Counted from the first letter of the stretch, positions 8,525-18,112 are shown. The stretch is 64,000 bases of DNA from Streptomyces pinistramenti (GCF_020564935.1 NZ_JAJCXB010000031.1:1-64000), one strand, 5' to 3'. Made by a program: numbers and translations. The notes: generated by a model not told the origin, from the letters alone.

Positions 8525-10140
8525 GTACCGAATCCGTGGCCGGAGGGCCGGCGCTCACGCCGCTGTTCGTCCGGCTGAAGCTGTCCCTGCTCCGTAACGG
8601 CCTGCGGCAGTCGCCCGGCCGTACCGTCGCCTACATCGCGTCCGTCGTGGTCGGCCTGCTGTTCGCGGCGGGTGTGGTGCTCGGGCTGATCGCCCTGCGC
8701 GGCACTCCGCACGTCGGCGCGCTGGCCGTGCTGCTCACCGGGATCCTCACCCTGGGGTGGGCGGTCATGCCGCTGTTCTTCCCTTCCGGTGACGAGACGC
8801 TGGATCCGACGCGGCTGGTGATGCTGCCGCTGCGGCCGCGGCCGCTGGTCGTCTCGCTGCTGACGGCTTCGCTGGTCGGCATCGGCCCGTTCGTCACCCT
8901 GGCGCTGGCGACGGGTTCGGCCGTGGCGGTGGCCGACGGCGCGGCCGCCGCGGTCGTCGCGGTGCCCGCCGTCGTCCTGGTGGTGCTGGTGTGCGCCGCG
9001 CTGGCGCGTGCCGTCGCGACCGCTTCGGTGCGGCTGCTGACCAGCCGCAGGGGCCGTGATCTCGCCGTGCTGGGCGGCCTGTTCATCGCGATCGGCGGCC
9101 AGGGCGTCAACATCGCCGCCCAGAAACTGGGCAGCCCGGACGGGCTGTCCGTGCTGGAGCCGCTGGGCGATGTGCTGCGCTGGGTGCCGCCGGCCTCGGC
9201 GGTGAGCGCCATCGAGGACGCCGGGCACGGGGCGTACGGCCGGGCGGCGGCGGGGCTCGCGCTGACGGTGCTGGCGCTGGTGCTGCTCCTGTGGTGGTGG
9301 CAGCGGACCCTGACCACCCTGATGACGTCCCCCGATTCGTCGACCCTCCAGGCCGTGGAGAAGGACAGCCGGCGGAGTTCGGACGGCGGGGTGCGCGGCC
9401 CGGCCCGGCTGCTTCCCGACGGCCGTACGGGCACGGTCATGCTGCGGACGCTGCGCTATGCGTGGCGCGATCCCAAGTCGAAGATGTCCTGGGCGACGTC
9501 GATCGGCGTGGGCCTGCTGGTGCCCGTGGTGTCATCGGTGCAGGGGAACGGGTCGATCTACACCGCGTTCTCGGCGTCTGCGCTGCTCGGCATGCAGATG
9601 TACAACCAGTTCGGGCAGGACACCTCGGCGTTCTGGATGGTCGCGTCGGCCATCTCGACGCCGCGGGACGCCTATCTGGAACTCCGGGCTCGTGCCCTGG
9701 CGTTGAGCCTGGTGGCGATCCCGTACGTGACGCTGGTCGTGATCGGCACCTCGGCGTTCCTCGGCGACTGGTCCTCCTTCCTGGAGATCTACGGCCTCTC
9801 GCTGGCCCTGCTGGGCGCGCTGGTGGCGACGGGCGCGCTCGCCTCGGCGCTGTTCCCGTACTCCATCCCGTCCGAGGGCAACAAGAACGTCGCGCCGGGG
9901 CAGGCGGCCATCGCGTGGATCAGCATGTTCGGCGGTGTGGCGGTGGGCGCGGTCCTGAGCCTGCCGCTGCTGGCACTGACCATCTGGCTGCACGTATCGG
10001 GCCGGCACGACCTGCTGTGGATACTGCTGCCGGTCGGTGCGCTCTACGGCGTCGGCGTCGCGCAGTTGGGGCTGCGGGTGGCGGCTCCCCGGGTGGTCCG
10101 GCGGCTGCCGGAGATCCTGGCCGCGGTCAGCAAGGGCTGA
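8521..10140 (+). CDS. ABC transporter permease
   Basis: Polytopic membrane protein of 539 aa with about 10-12 hydrophobic segments (for example TVAYIASVVVGLLFAAGVVL and LALTVLALVLLLWWW), translationally coupled to the ATPase. A soluble loop (TTLMTSPDSSTLQAVEKDSR) splits two membrane halves. The substrate is not deducible. A strong terminator follows directly, so the pair forms a two-gene operon. Confidence 0.9.
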   Translation: MSTESVAGGPALTPLFVRLKLSLLRNGLRQSPGRTVAYIASVVVGLLFAAGVVLGLIALRGTPHVGALAVLLTGILTLGWAVMPLFFPSGDETLDPTRLVMLPLRPRPLVVSLLTASLVGIGPFVTLALATGSAVAVADGAAAAVVAVPAVVLVVLVCAALARAVATASVRLLTSRRGRDLAVLGGLFIAIGGQGVNIAAQKLGSPDGLSVLEPLGDVLRWVPPASAVSAIEDAGHGAYGRAAAGLALTVLALVLLLWWWQRTLTTLMTSPDSSTLQAVEKDSRRSSDGGVRGPARLLPDGRTGTVMLRTLRYAWRDPKSKMSWATSIGVGLLVPVVSSVQGNGSIYTAFSASALLGMQMYNQFGQDTSAFWMVASAISTPRDAYLELRARALALSLVAIPYVTLVVIGTSAFLGDWSSFLEIYGLSLALLGALVATGALASALFPYSIPSEGNKNVAPGQAAIAWISMFGGVAVGAVLSLPLLALTIWLHVSGRHDLLWILLPVGALYGVGVAQLGLRVAAPRVVRRLPEILAAVSKG

Positions 10141-10141
10141 G

Positions 10142-10206
10142 GCGCCCCACCGCCCGGCCGGGCGGCGACGGCCGGCCGGACGCTGCCCGGCCGGGCGGTG
10201 GGGCGC
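10142..10206. terminator. Strong hairpin terminator after the ABC operon
   Basis: Perfect 22-bp inverted repeat (10142-10163 with 10185-10206) and a 21-base GC-rich loop, starting one base after the permease stop codon. There is no clear T tract, which is usual for Streptomyces. Confidence 0.8.
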
Positions 10207-10291
10207 TGCCGGGAAGTTATCCACAGGCTCAGGCGGGTGTCGGACGCGGGCGGTAGCGTCTTGCGTGTCCGAACGAGGGGTGGTGGGGGCC

Positions 10292-12472
10292 GTGCGGCGC
10301 TGTGCGGGTGTGCTGGTCGTGGGCTGGCTTGTGATGCTGCTGGCCGGCGGTGCGGCCCAGGCCGCGGGCCAGGCCGGGCCCCTCGCGCGGGCGTCGGCGG
10401 CCGCCGCGCCGGCTGGTGACGCACCGCCCGGCAGGACCGCGTACGTCGCCGGGCAACTGCGGAAGAACCCGGTCTACATCAGCGACCAGCTGCCCCGCGA
10501 TGTCCCCCGCTCCACCGCCCCCGAATTCGCCACGCAGGCCAAGCGGCTGGGCGTCCCCGTGTACGTGATGGTGCTGCCCGACACGGCGCTGAGCGCCGAC
10601 GGCGCCGGATTCATCGCGGGGGTCCACGACCGGCTGGGCCGCGCGGGGCTTTACGTGGTGGTGAGCGGCCCCGGAATGCCGCAGGTGCAGACGTACGGAG
10701 TCGACCTGCCCGGCGCCCAGGACGCCGCCCGCGCAACGCTCTACGGCCTGTCGTACGACGCCACGCCGCGCGAGTCCTTCCACTACTTCGTGGACGTGCT
10801 CGCCTCCGGGAAGGCCCATGAGCGGTACACGGCCGCCCGCGCCGAGTACGGCGGCGACGCCCCGTCCGACCCGCCGAAGCTGCACATCGACGTCACCGAC
10901 CGCCGGAACCAGAGCTTCGTCTCAGGCATCGCGATCACCGGAATCCCGCTCTCCGCCCTGCTGCTGGTGTGGTACGTCCGCCGCAGGAGGCGGCTGCGCC
11001 ACACCCACGCGGCCACGGACCGGATCCCGGCGGCGCGCAACGGGCAGGGACCTGCCGCGCCGGGCGTCACCCTGCGCAAACCGGCCACCGCCGCTACGGA
11101 CGGCAGTCCCGGCCGCGGTCCGGCACCCGTCACGAAGCCGGACCCCGGCCGACCCGCCGGATGGGCCCGCGCCTGGACCGCCGGTCTCCTGCTGGCGGCG
11201 CTCGCCCTCTCCGGCGCGCTCGCCTTCACCGCCTCGCAGGTGTTCAACGAGCGCACGTCCGGGGACGGTTCGCACCCCACCGCCGCCGACCTGCGCGCCC
11301 GCACCGACCGGGTCGCCGCCGGACTCCGCCGCGACCCGCTCTACACCGACCCAGAGAGCGAACCGGCACTGAGCACCACCGAACGCGCCCGGCTGCGCGA
11401 GCAACTCGCCGCGCTGCACGTCCCGGTGCTGATCGCGGCGGTCCCGAGCCTGTCCGATGACGAATCGGGCGGCAGCGCCGAGCTGTTCGCCAAGTCGCTG
11501 CACGACCGACTGCGCCGCAACGCCGTGATCGTCCTCGCCGACCCGCTGTCCGGCTCCATCGACGTCGCCAACTACGGCACCCCGGTCAGCTCCCCGTACC
11601 TCAACGACCGCCCGGGGTACCTCTCCTTCCCCCCATCCGAAGACCACGCCATCGGCTCCCGCCTCGACAAGCTCCTCACGTATGTCGCCAAGTCCCCGCC
11701 CGCCAAGGCGGGCAGCATGCCGTACGCGCCCGAGCCCGCCGATGACCCGGTCAAGGAGAAGGCGCTGCCCGGCCTGTTCGCCACGGACTTCGGCCCCGGG
11801 CTGCTGATCGGCGCGCTCCTCGCGGTCGCGGTGCTGGGGCTGGTGGCGACGGGCCGGGCGGCGGGCGGCGCTCTCATCCGCCGCATCGGGCGACGCGACG
11901 ATTCCGCCACGGCGCCCGGCACACCGAAGCCGCCCGAGGCCCCCGCCGAGCCCTCGACGGCATGGCTGCGGCGCACCGCACGCCAGGAGGTCGACACCCT
12001 CACCACCGCGCTGAACACCGCGTCCGGACTGCCCGAACGGTCCCGGCACCAGGCATGGGAGTGCCTGGACGCCGCGGCCCTGCTGATCGACGGCGACAGC
12101 GACGGCCGGATCGACGCCGATGCCCCACCGGCCTCCCTCGCCTGCGCCATCGCACTGGCCCTGGCGGGCCGGGCGGCCGTCGCGGGCCCGGCCGCCCCGC
12201 AGCAGTTGTGCCACCGCAACCCGCTGCACGGCGTCGCACACGGCACCCGCCGCATACGCCCGCAGGGCAGCGGCCGGGCCCGCCCGCTGCCGGTGTGCGC
12301 GGCATGCCTCGTCGTCCCGGGCACGGTGCTGCGGCTGGGCGCCACGCCGGACGCCGGCCGGGCCGACCGCGTCCCGTATCCCGCCCTCCCCGGGCCGCTG
12401 GCCACGCTCGCCGAAGGCGCCGGAATCGATCAACTCACCCACGATGTACGGGAGTACTTCGGTGTTCACTGA
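10292..12472 (+). CDS. Secreted/membrane protein with two TPM-like modules
   Basis: Membrane protein of about 726 aa. A signal-like helix (RRCAGVLVVGWLVMLLAGG) leads to an extracellular module (YVAGQLRKNPVYISDQLPRD...GVPVYVMVLPD). A membrane helix near 211 and a linker lead to a second helix near 297. A second copy of the module follows (GLRRDPLYTDPESEP...HVPVLIAAVPS), then a helix near 503 and a cytoplasmic helical tail. The fold resembles TPM repair/chaperone domains; function unknown. Start choice is uncertain: GTG at 10265 also fits, but 10292 has GAGGGG upstream and gives a clean signal peptide. It overlaps the next gene by 11 bases. Confidence 0.8.
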   Translation: MRRCAGVLVVGWLVMLLAGGAAQAAGQAGPLARASAAAAPAGDAPPGRTAYVAGQLRKNPVYISDQLPRDVPRSTAPEFATQAKRLGVPVYVMVLPDTALSADGAGFIAGVHDRLGRAGLYVVVSGPGMPQVQTYGVDLPGAQDAARATLYGLSYDATPRESFHYFVDVLASGKAHERYTAARAEYGGDAPSDPPKLHIDVTDRRNQSFVSGIAITGIPLSALLLVWYVRRRRRLRHTHAATDRIPAARNGQGPAAPGVTLRKPATAATDGSPGRGPAPVTKPDPGRPAGWARAWTAGLLLAALALSGALAFTASQVFNERTSGDGSHPTAADLRARTDRVAAGLRRDPLYTDPESEPALSTTERARLREQLAALHVPVLIAAVPSLSDDESGGSAELFAKSLHDRLRRNAVIVLADPLSGSIDVANYGTPVSSPYLNDRPGYLSFPPSEDHAIGSRLDKLLTYVAKSPPAKAGSMPYAPEPADDPVKEKALPGLFATDFGPGLLIGALLAVAVLGLVATGRAAGGALIRRIGRRDDSATAPGTPKPPEAPAEPSTAWLRRTARQEVDTLTTALNTASGLPERSRHQAWECLDAAALLIDGDSDGRIDADAPPASLACAIALALAGRAAVAGPAAPQQLCHRNPLHGVAHGTRRIRPQGSGRARPLPVCAACLVVPGTVLRLGATPDAGRADRVPYPALPGPLATLAEGAGIDQLTHDVREYFGVH

Positions 12473-13787
12473 CCCCCGCCACCACTCCGCGCGGCCCACC
12501 GCCCCGCACCGTGTGCGGCCCGCCGCGCGCCGTCCGCCGCGTACCGTCGCCGCGCTCGCCGCCGCGTCAGCGGCCCTGGTGTGGTGCGCGGCAGCCCCGG
12601 GCGCCGCCGCCGAGAGCCCCGGGCAGAAGATCGCCGAGGCACTGCACAAGTCCCCCGTCTACGTCGATCCGTCGCTGGCCTCGGCGGTCGGCACGGCCGA
12701 GCAGAAGAAGCTGGCCGACCGGATCCGCGGCACGCATCTGCCGCTCCGCGTCGTGCTGGTGCCGCTGGTCGAGGGGGACAGCTGGGGCGGCGACCCCAAG
12801 CAGCTGGCCGAGGTGGTCCACGACCGGATGGGCAACGGCCCGGCGATCATCATCACGCTCGGCGAATCCCACGACGACATCGCCGCCAGGGAGTGGCCGA
12901 ACGACGTGCACCAAGCCGAGCGGGCGGCCGCGGCGGTCTTCCATCAGGACGACATGGACCATGCCGGTACGGCCCGCCGGATCGAGCGCGCGATCGACAT
13001 CATCAAGGCGGGCGACGGCGAGGCGGAGTACGAGAAGGCCACCGCCGACCTCAACTCCCCCGGCACACCGGCCGACGGCAAGAAGGGCGCGGGCGCCCGT
13101 TCCTCCGGCTCGCCCCTCACGCGGATACTCGCCCTGGTCGCCGGGCCGCTGCTGCTGATCGCCGCGGCCGGGCTGCTGCTGCGGCGCCGTTCCCGGCTGC
13201 GCGATCTGTCCACGCCGTTCGCGCTGCCGCGCTCGGTGTTCGCCGCGGCCCGCCGTGCCGACGAGTCCGAACTGCGCGACCGCGCCGCCGAAGAGGTGGT
13301 GCGGCTCGGCGAGGAGGCGCGCGCCTCCCGGGGCGAGCCGGCGTCCATCGGGCGCGCCCTCGACGCCTATACGGCGGCGGGCACGGTGCTGGACCGCTCG
13401 CGGGGCATACCGGACCTGGCGGGCGTGTTCGCGCTGATAGCCGAGGGCCGGGCGGCGCTCGCACACGACCAGGACCCGCTGCCGCTGTGCTTCTTCCATC
13501 CCCTGCACGGCCCGGCCGCCCGCCGCATACCCTGGCGCCCGCTCGGCCACCGCGAGCAGCTGCGGGTGGCCGCGTGCGAGACCTGCATACGCGCCGTGCG
13601 GGCCCGCCGCGCCCCGGAGGTCCTCACGGACCACGCCGACGGCCGCCCCGTCCCGTACTTCGAGGCCCCCGCCGCCACCAGCCTCTGGGCCGCCACCGGC
13701 TACGGCTCGCTGCTCGCCCCCGCACCCACGGACGATTCCCTCACGGCCCGGGTCCAACGCGGCGATTTCACCCGGACGTTGGGGTAG
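12462..13787 (+). CDS. Secreted/membrane protein with one TPM-like module
   Basis: Paralogue of the preceding gene, 441 aa. It has a signal peptide (ALAAASAALVWCAAAPGAAA), one extracellular module (ALHKSPVYVDPSLASAV...LPLRVVLVPLVEGD), a membrane helix near 225 (ILALVAGPLLLIAAAGLLL) and a cytoplasmic tail. The tail's end (CFFHPLHGPAARRIPW, CETCIRAVRARR) matches the upstream tail (CHRNPLHGVAHGTRRIRP, CAACLVVPG). Both tails place His and Cys alike, possibly for metal. GTG at 12462 with CGGGAG upstream is preferred. Role unknown. Confidence 0.82.
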   Translation: MFTDPRHHSARPTAPHRVRPAARRPPRTVAALAAASAALVWCAAAPGAAAESPGQKIAEALHKSPVYVDPSLASAVGTAEQKKLADRIRGTHLPLRVVLVPLVEGDSWGGDPKQLAEVVHDRMGNGPAIIITLGESHDDIAAREWPNDVHQAERAAAAVFHQDDMDHAGTARRIERAIDIIKAGDGEAEYEKATADLNSPGTPADGKKGAGARSSGSPLTRILALVAGPLLLIAAAGLLLRRRSRLRDLSTPFALPRSVFAAARRADESELRDRAAEEVVRLGEEARASRGEPASIGRALDAYTAAGTVLDRSRGIPDLAGVFALIAEGRAALAHDQDPLPLCFFHPLHGPAARRIPWRPLGHREQLRVAACETCIRAVRARRAPEVLTDHADGRPVPYFEAPAATSLWAATGYGSLLAPAPTDDSLTARVQRGDFTRTLG

Positions 13788-14169
13788 GGCGCCGGCAGCA
13801 CGAACGGCGTGGCGGCCCCCTTCCGACGAGCCGAGGAGCCGGCGCCCCGAGGAGCCGAGGAACCACCGAACCGGGAGACCAACGAACCACCGAACCGACG
13901 AATCATCGCAACCTGGGAAAGGCGGCGCGCAATATGGATCCATTGACGAGGAAGGCGGCCGCCGCGACGGCGAGGGCGCAGGTGGCCCCGCATCGCGATG
14001 AACCACGCCGGGCAGATACCGGGAATCAGTCGACGGCGACGATCGCCGGCGGCATGACGACCGGGATGATGCGCACGCGCTGGAAGGCCCAGCACGTTCC
14101 CCGTGAGGCGAGGACGGTCAGCCGGTAGGTCACCGCGGCGCTCGCGAGCACTCCGGCCGACCGGCCCCG
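13788..14169. other. Gene-poor stretch with short direct repeats
   Basis: No supportable gene. It contains two exact copies of GAACCACCGAACCG (13860-13873 and 13884-13897) and repeated GAGCCGAGGAGCC blocks at 13828-13860. The right end runs into the truncated response regulator. It looks like a degenerate junction. Confidence 0.5.
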
Positions 14170-14577
14170 GATGAACGAGGTCACGTCGAACAGCTCTATG
14201 CCCGCGCGCTGTTGGGCGACGGCGCGGGAGGCATCGGCTATCTCCTCAAAGAGAGCGTGTTCCACGCCGATCAGTTCATCGATGCGCTGGAACGCGTCGC
14301 CGACGGCAGGACCGCCATGGACCCGGCCGTCATCGCCGAGCTGCTGTCCAGCGGGCCCTCGAACCGACGGCTCGGGCAGCTCACCGACCGCGAGAACTCC
14401 GTGCTCGGGCTGATGGCCGAAGAGCTGTCCAATCAGGCCATCGGCCGGCGGCTCTTCCTCAGCGAAAGCGCCATCAGCAAGTACACCACCTCCATGTTCG
14501 GCAAACTCGGCATCACCGATGACGACAACAGCCACCGCCGCGTCCTCGCCGTGCTCACCTACCTGAACAACCCCTGA
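14170..14577 (+). pseudogene. NarL/LuxR response regulator, 5' truncated
   Basis: The frame encodes the end of a receiver domain (VEQLYARALLGDGAGGIGYL, then LKESVFHADQFIDALERVADGR) and a full LuxR-type HTH (LTDRENSVLGLMAEELSNQAIGRRLFLSESAISKY). The first 90-100 residues, including the phospho-acceptor Asp, are missing. Upstream sequence has no receiver homology and no good start codon. The nearest possible start is TTG at 14212. No partner histidine kinase adjoins. Probably a remnant, though a DNA-binding fragment could still be made. Confidence 0.75.
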
Positions 14578-14644
14578 CCTGCCCTGGGCCACCCTGCGGC
14601 GGGCCGTGCGGACGCCCGGACAGGCAGGCGGGGCGCCCGCGCCC

Positions 14645-17014
14645 TCACACCGCCGGCAGCCCGTAGATCTCGTCCCCGTGGGTGACCAGCAGACGTCCGC
14701 CGGATGCGACGACGTGCCACTGCTCCAGGTTTCCGGTGTTGTCGTTGTAGTGCCAACGCGCCTTTCCGGTCATGGGGTTGAGGGCGAAGATCCCGCCGAT
14801 GTCGTCGTAGGAAGCGCCGTAGAGGGTGTTGCCCACCCGCACGAACTCCCTGGGCGCCCGGCGCGCACCGACGTCCTCGCACAGCCACAGTTTCCTGCCG
14901 CGCACCGGATCCACCGCCCACACCCCGCCGCTGTGGTCCCCGGCGTAGAGCACGTCGCCGACCACCATCGGCTGGTAGAAGCTGAGCCGCCCGGCCGAGG
15001 AGAGCGACCAGTCGTCCTTGCCGGTTTCGAGGTGCACGGCCCGCAGCCGTTCGCCGCCGAGGAAGATCCGCTGGGCGTGGACGGCGGGGCGCCAGGCGAT
15101 GTCCTCGCCGATCTTCCGGGTCCACAGCTGCCGGCCGTCGGCGGCGTCCCGTACCGTCACGTTCTTGCGCCCGTCGGTGTAGACGAGCCGGCCGCCCGCG
15201 ACGACGCCTTCGAGTTCGTAGTCCTGGGTGCCCTTGTCCCGCGGCTTCTGCCAATCCACCGTGCGGGTACGGATGTTGATGGCGGCGATGGCGGTGAGGT
15301 GGACGGTGGTGTCCTCGGTGCGCACCGAGGCGATGACGTGGATGCGCTGCTGATCGGCGGCGAGGATGCGCTGGACGGTCAGGTCGCCGCCGAGCCGGCT
15401 GCGCCATGCCTCCTTGCCGGTGTCGGGGTCGAGGCCGATGACGTCGCCGTCGTATTCCGTGCTGACGAGGAAGAGTTTGCCGTCGGCGAGGATGAGTGGG
15501 GCGCCGGCCGGGGCCACGCCCTTGCGGGTCCATGCCGCCTTGCCGTCGGTCGCGCGGCGGGCGACGAGCGGATCGCCGCTGATGATCAGCAGACCGTTGT
15601 GTGCGCGGAGCGGCAGGTCGCTGCTGATGCTGTCGGTCTCGGCGGTGCGGTGCCACAGCACCTGGGGCGCGATGCCGGGCGGCGGGGTGGTGAACTTCTC
15701 CGCCTGCGCGTCGCCCGCCGGGACGCCGTCCGCCCCCTTGGCCGTACCGCCGGACGATGCGGTCAGTGCCCACACGCCGCCACCGCCGACGACGGCCACC
15801 CCGGCCGCGGCAGCGGCGGCGAGCCCGAAGAAACGCCGACGGGACGGCTGCGCACCGCCGTTGGCGGTGTGGTCCACGGTGCTGCCGGGGCCGACCGCGG
15901 TGGCCTCGTACGCGGAGGGTGCGGGCGTGGGCACACCGCTACTCGACCCACCGCCGGGCCCGTTCCCGCTGCCAACGGCCCCATACGCCCCCGGCCCCGC
16001 ACCCGCACCGAACACATACGTCGGCGCCGAGCCGAATCCGGGCGGCGTCGCCGCTGGGGCGGCTCCCTGATCCGGGCCTGCTCCCGGTGTCGGCTGACGT
16101 GGCGGCGCCGATGTGCCGTGCTCCGGGGTTTCCAGGTCGAGGATGCGGGCGGCGTGCGTGGCGATGGTCGAAGAGACCGCGCCCGGCAGCCAGTTGGCGA
16201 GGACGGCGCCGGTGCCATCGGGGGCCAGCGCCTCCCGCACCTGCGCCGGTGTGGGGCGCTGCGCGGGGTCGCGGCGCAGGCAGGCGGCGACGAGGTCGAG
16301 GAGGTGGCCGGGTACTCCGGTGAGGTCGGGCTCGCCGTGGACGACTTGGTAGAGCACCGCGGCCGGGGTCGTGTCGCCGTATGCGGTGTGGCCCGTGGAG
16401 GCGTAGGCGAGTACCGCGCCGAAGGCGAAGATGTCGCCCGCCGTGCCGACCGGCCGCCCCAGCGCCTGCTCGGGCGGGATGTATCCGGGTGAGCCGACGA
16501 CCACGCCGGTCTGCGTCATGCGGTCGCCGTCGACGGCGCGTGCGATGCCGAAGTCGATGACCCGCGGGCCGTCGGCCGCCAGCAGCACGTTGGACGGTTT
16601 GAGGTCACGGTGCACGAGTCCGACGGCGTGGATGTCGGTGAGCGCGGCGGCGAGACCGGCGCCCAGGGCGCGGACGCTGCGTTCGGGCAACGCGCCGTGT
16701 TCCTCGATGACTTCGGTGAGCGAGGGGCCGAGCACGAAGGCGGTGGCCAGCCAGGGCAGCGCCGCCTCGGTGTCGGCGTCGACGACGGGTGCCGTGTAGC
16801 GGCCGGACACCGCGCGGGCTATCTCGACCTCCTGCCGGAACCGACCGCGGAACGCGGTGTCCTGGGCCAGGTCGGGCCGTACGACCTTGACCGCGACGGT
16901 GCGCCCGCCGGCCGACCGCGCCAGGTAGACCCGGCCCATCCCGCCCGCACCGATGCGGCCCAACAGGCGGTACGGCCCGAGGGATTGCGGGTCGTCCGGA
17001 AGCAAGGAGTCCAT
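14645..17014 (-). CDS. Ser/Thr protein kinase with PQQ beta-propeller sensor domain
   Basis: Membrane-anchored Hanks-type kinase of 789 aa. It has the glycine loop IGAGGMGRVYLA, VAVKVV (Lys near 38), HRDLKPSN (near 133), DFGIA (near 153) and GSPGYIPPEQ. A Pro/Gly-rich linker leads to a membrane helix near 392-415 (GLAAAAAAGVAVVGGGGVWA), and an outer domain of WTRK/W-containing PQQ-like blades fills 430-789. The architecture implies an extracellular ligand-sensing propeller controlling a cytoplasmic kinase. ATG at 17014 has GGAAGG six bases upstream, and the kinase fold starts right after it. Confidence 0.93.
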   Translation of the reverse strand: MDSLLPDDPQSLGPYRLLGRIGAGGMGRVYLARSAGGRTVAVKVVRPDLAQDTAFRGRFRQEVEIARAVSGRYTAPVVDADTEAALPWLATAFVLGPSLTEVIEEHGALPERSVRALGAGLAAALTDIHAVGLVHRDLKPSNVLLAADGPRVIDFGIARAVDGDRMTQTGVVVGSPGYIPPEQALGRPVGTAGDIFAFGAVLAYASTGHTAYGDTTPAAVLYQVVHGEPDLTGVPGHLLDLVAACLRRDPAQRPTPAQVREALAPDGTGAVLANWLPGAVSSTIATHAARILDLETPEHGTSAPPRQPTPGAGPDQGAAPAATPPGFGSAPTYVFGAGAGPGAYGAVGSGNGPGGGSSSGVPTPAPSAYEATAVGPGSTVDHTANGGAQPSRRRFFGLAAAAAAGVAVVGGGGVWALTASSGGTAKGADGVPAGDAQAEKFTTPPPGIAPQVLWHRTAETDSISSDLPLRAHNGLLIISGDPLVARRATDGKAAWTRKGVAPAGAPLILADGKLFLVSTEYDGDVIGLDPDTGKEAWRSRLGGDLTVQRILAADQQRIHVIASVRTEDTTVHLTAIAAINIRTRTVDWQKPRDKGTQDYELEGVVAGGRLVYTDGRKNVTVRDAADGRQLWTRKIGEDIAWRPAVHAQRIFLGGERLRAVHLETGKDDWSLSSAGRLSFYQPMVVGDVLYAGDHSGGVWAVDPVRGRKLWLCEDVGARRAPREFVRVGNTLYGASYDDIGGIFALNPMTGKARWHYNDNTGNLEQWHVVASGGRLLVTHGDEIYGLPAV

Positions 17015-17180
17015 CGGTGGGCCTTCCGCGTCGGTCGATGGGTGCACGGCAGTGTGCGGCACCCCGCGCCGCGGGGTGACCGGCGCACCGGAGCAGTGCA
17101 TCGTAACGTCGGCCGAAATCCGGGCCCCCCTTGGCTCGAAACAGCGGTGGGACGCGGGCCTTCCGCGCTCCCGCCGCGCC

Positions 17181-18053
17181 TTATCCCGGCACGGCCGAGT
17201 GCAGGAACGGTTCGACGGCCCGGCGCCACGCCTCGGGGTGTTCCCAGGGCAACAGGTGCCCGGCGTCCGGGATTTCGGCGTAGGCACCGCGCGGTAGCAC
17301 CCGGACCATCTCCTGGGCCTCCGCGCGGCCCAGCTCGCCGTCCAGGCCACGGACGACGAGGCTGGGGCACCGGACGTGCGCCAGCTCCTCCCAGTGGGCG
17401 TCGTGCACCCAGGTCTCGCGGGCGGTGAGCATCTGCCGCCGGGAGAAGACGGGGCGCCAGCCGTCGGCGCTCTCGGCCATCACCTCGGCGAAGAACTCGC
17501 CGCGGGTCGGCCGGGACCGCTCCAGCGTCGGGTCGTCCTCGCCGAACCAGGTGCGGACGTCGGCGAGCGTGGTGAAGGGCAGCGGCCAGGTGTCGAACCA
17601 CTCGATCCACTCGCGCTGCGAGGCCGCGCCGAGGGCGGAGGCCCGCATGTCGCAGATGACCAGGGCGCTGACCAGGTCAGGGCGGCGGGCCGCGAGCTGC
17701 CACGCCGTCAGGGCGCCCATGGCGTGGCCGATGAGGGTGACGGGCGCGAGGCCGAGCTGCTCGATGGCGGCTATCGCGTCGTCGACGTAGGCCGCGCGGT
17801 CGAAGGGGCCCCCGGGCGGCTTCTCGCTGCGGCCGTGTCCGCGCTGGTCGAGGGCGACGGCGCGGTGCCGCCCGCTCAGCCAGCGGGCGGTGCCGGCCCA
17901 GTGCGCCGCGCGGCCCATCAATCCGTGGAGCAGCAGTACGCCCGGCCGCTGCTCGGCCTCCTCCAGCCCGCCGCCGGTCTTGGGCGGGTCGGTGAACTCC
18001 CAGGCCGCGAGCTGCACGCCGCCGGCCCCTGTCACATCGATGCGCCGCACCAT
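17181..18053 (-). CDS. Alpha/beta hydrolase-fold protein lacking the nucleophile Ser
   Basis: The 290-aa fold is complete: oxyanion/HG region LLLHGLMGRAAHW, DQRGHGRSEKP, an acid-containing segment near VRGLDGE, and the final His in DAGHLLPWEHPE. However, the nucleophile elbow reads LIGHAMGALTAW, with Ala where GxSxG needs Ser. It is either a non-catalytic member or uses another residue. ATG at 18053 was chosen because the likely -10 (GATAGT, reading leftward from 18098) lies downstream of the alternative GTG region at 18092. A LexA-like dyad overlaps that promoter. Confidence 0.85.
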   Translation of the reverse strand: MVRRIDVTGAGGVQLAAWEFTDPPKTGGGLEEAEQRPGVLLLHGLMGRAAHWAGTARWLSGRHRAVALDQRGHGRSEKPPGGPFDRAAYVDDAIAAIEQLGLAPVTLIGHAMGALTAWQLAARRPDLVSALVICDMRASALGAASQREWIEWFDTWPLPFTTLADVRTWFGEDDPTLERSRPTRGEFFAEVMAESADGWRPVFSRRQMLTARETWVHDAHWEELAHVRCPSLVVRGLDGELGRAEAQEMVRVLPRGAYAEIPDAGHLLPWEHPEAWRRAVEPFLHSAVPG

Positions 18054-18096
18054 GTGCCCTGGCACCCCCAATCGTCCGTTGAGCAGACCCACACTA

Positions 18097-18112
18097 TCGA
18101 ACCTTTATTCGA
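18097..18112 (-). promoter_or_regulatory. SOS (LexA)-like box at the hydrolase promoter
   Basis: TCGAACCTTTATTCGA matches the actinobacterial SOS consensus TCGAAC-N4-GTTCGA with one mismatch. It lies about 45 bases upstream of the hydrolase start and overlaps the probable promoter. Confidence 0.4.

Noticed and set aside
13700..14095. Minus-strand 131-codon frame before the truncated response regulator
   Set aside because: Its sequence comes from the short direct repeats (RRFGGS, RGAGSSARR) and has no ribosome site.
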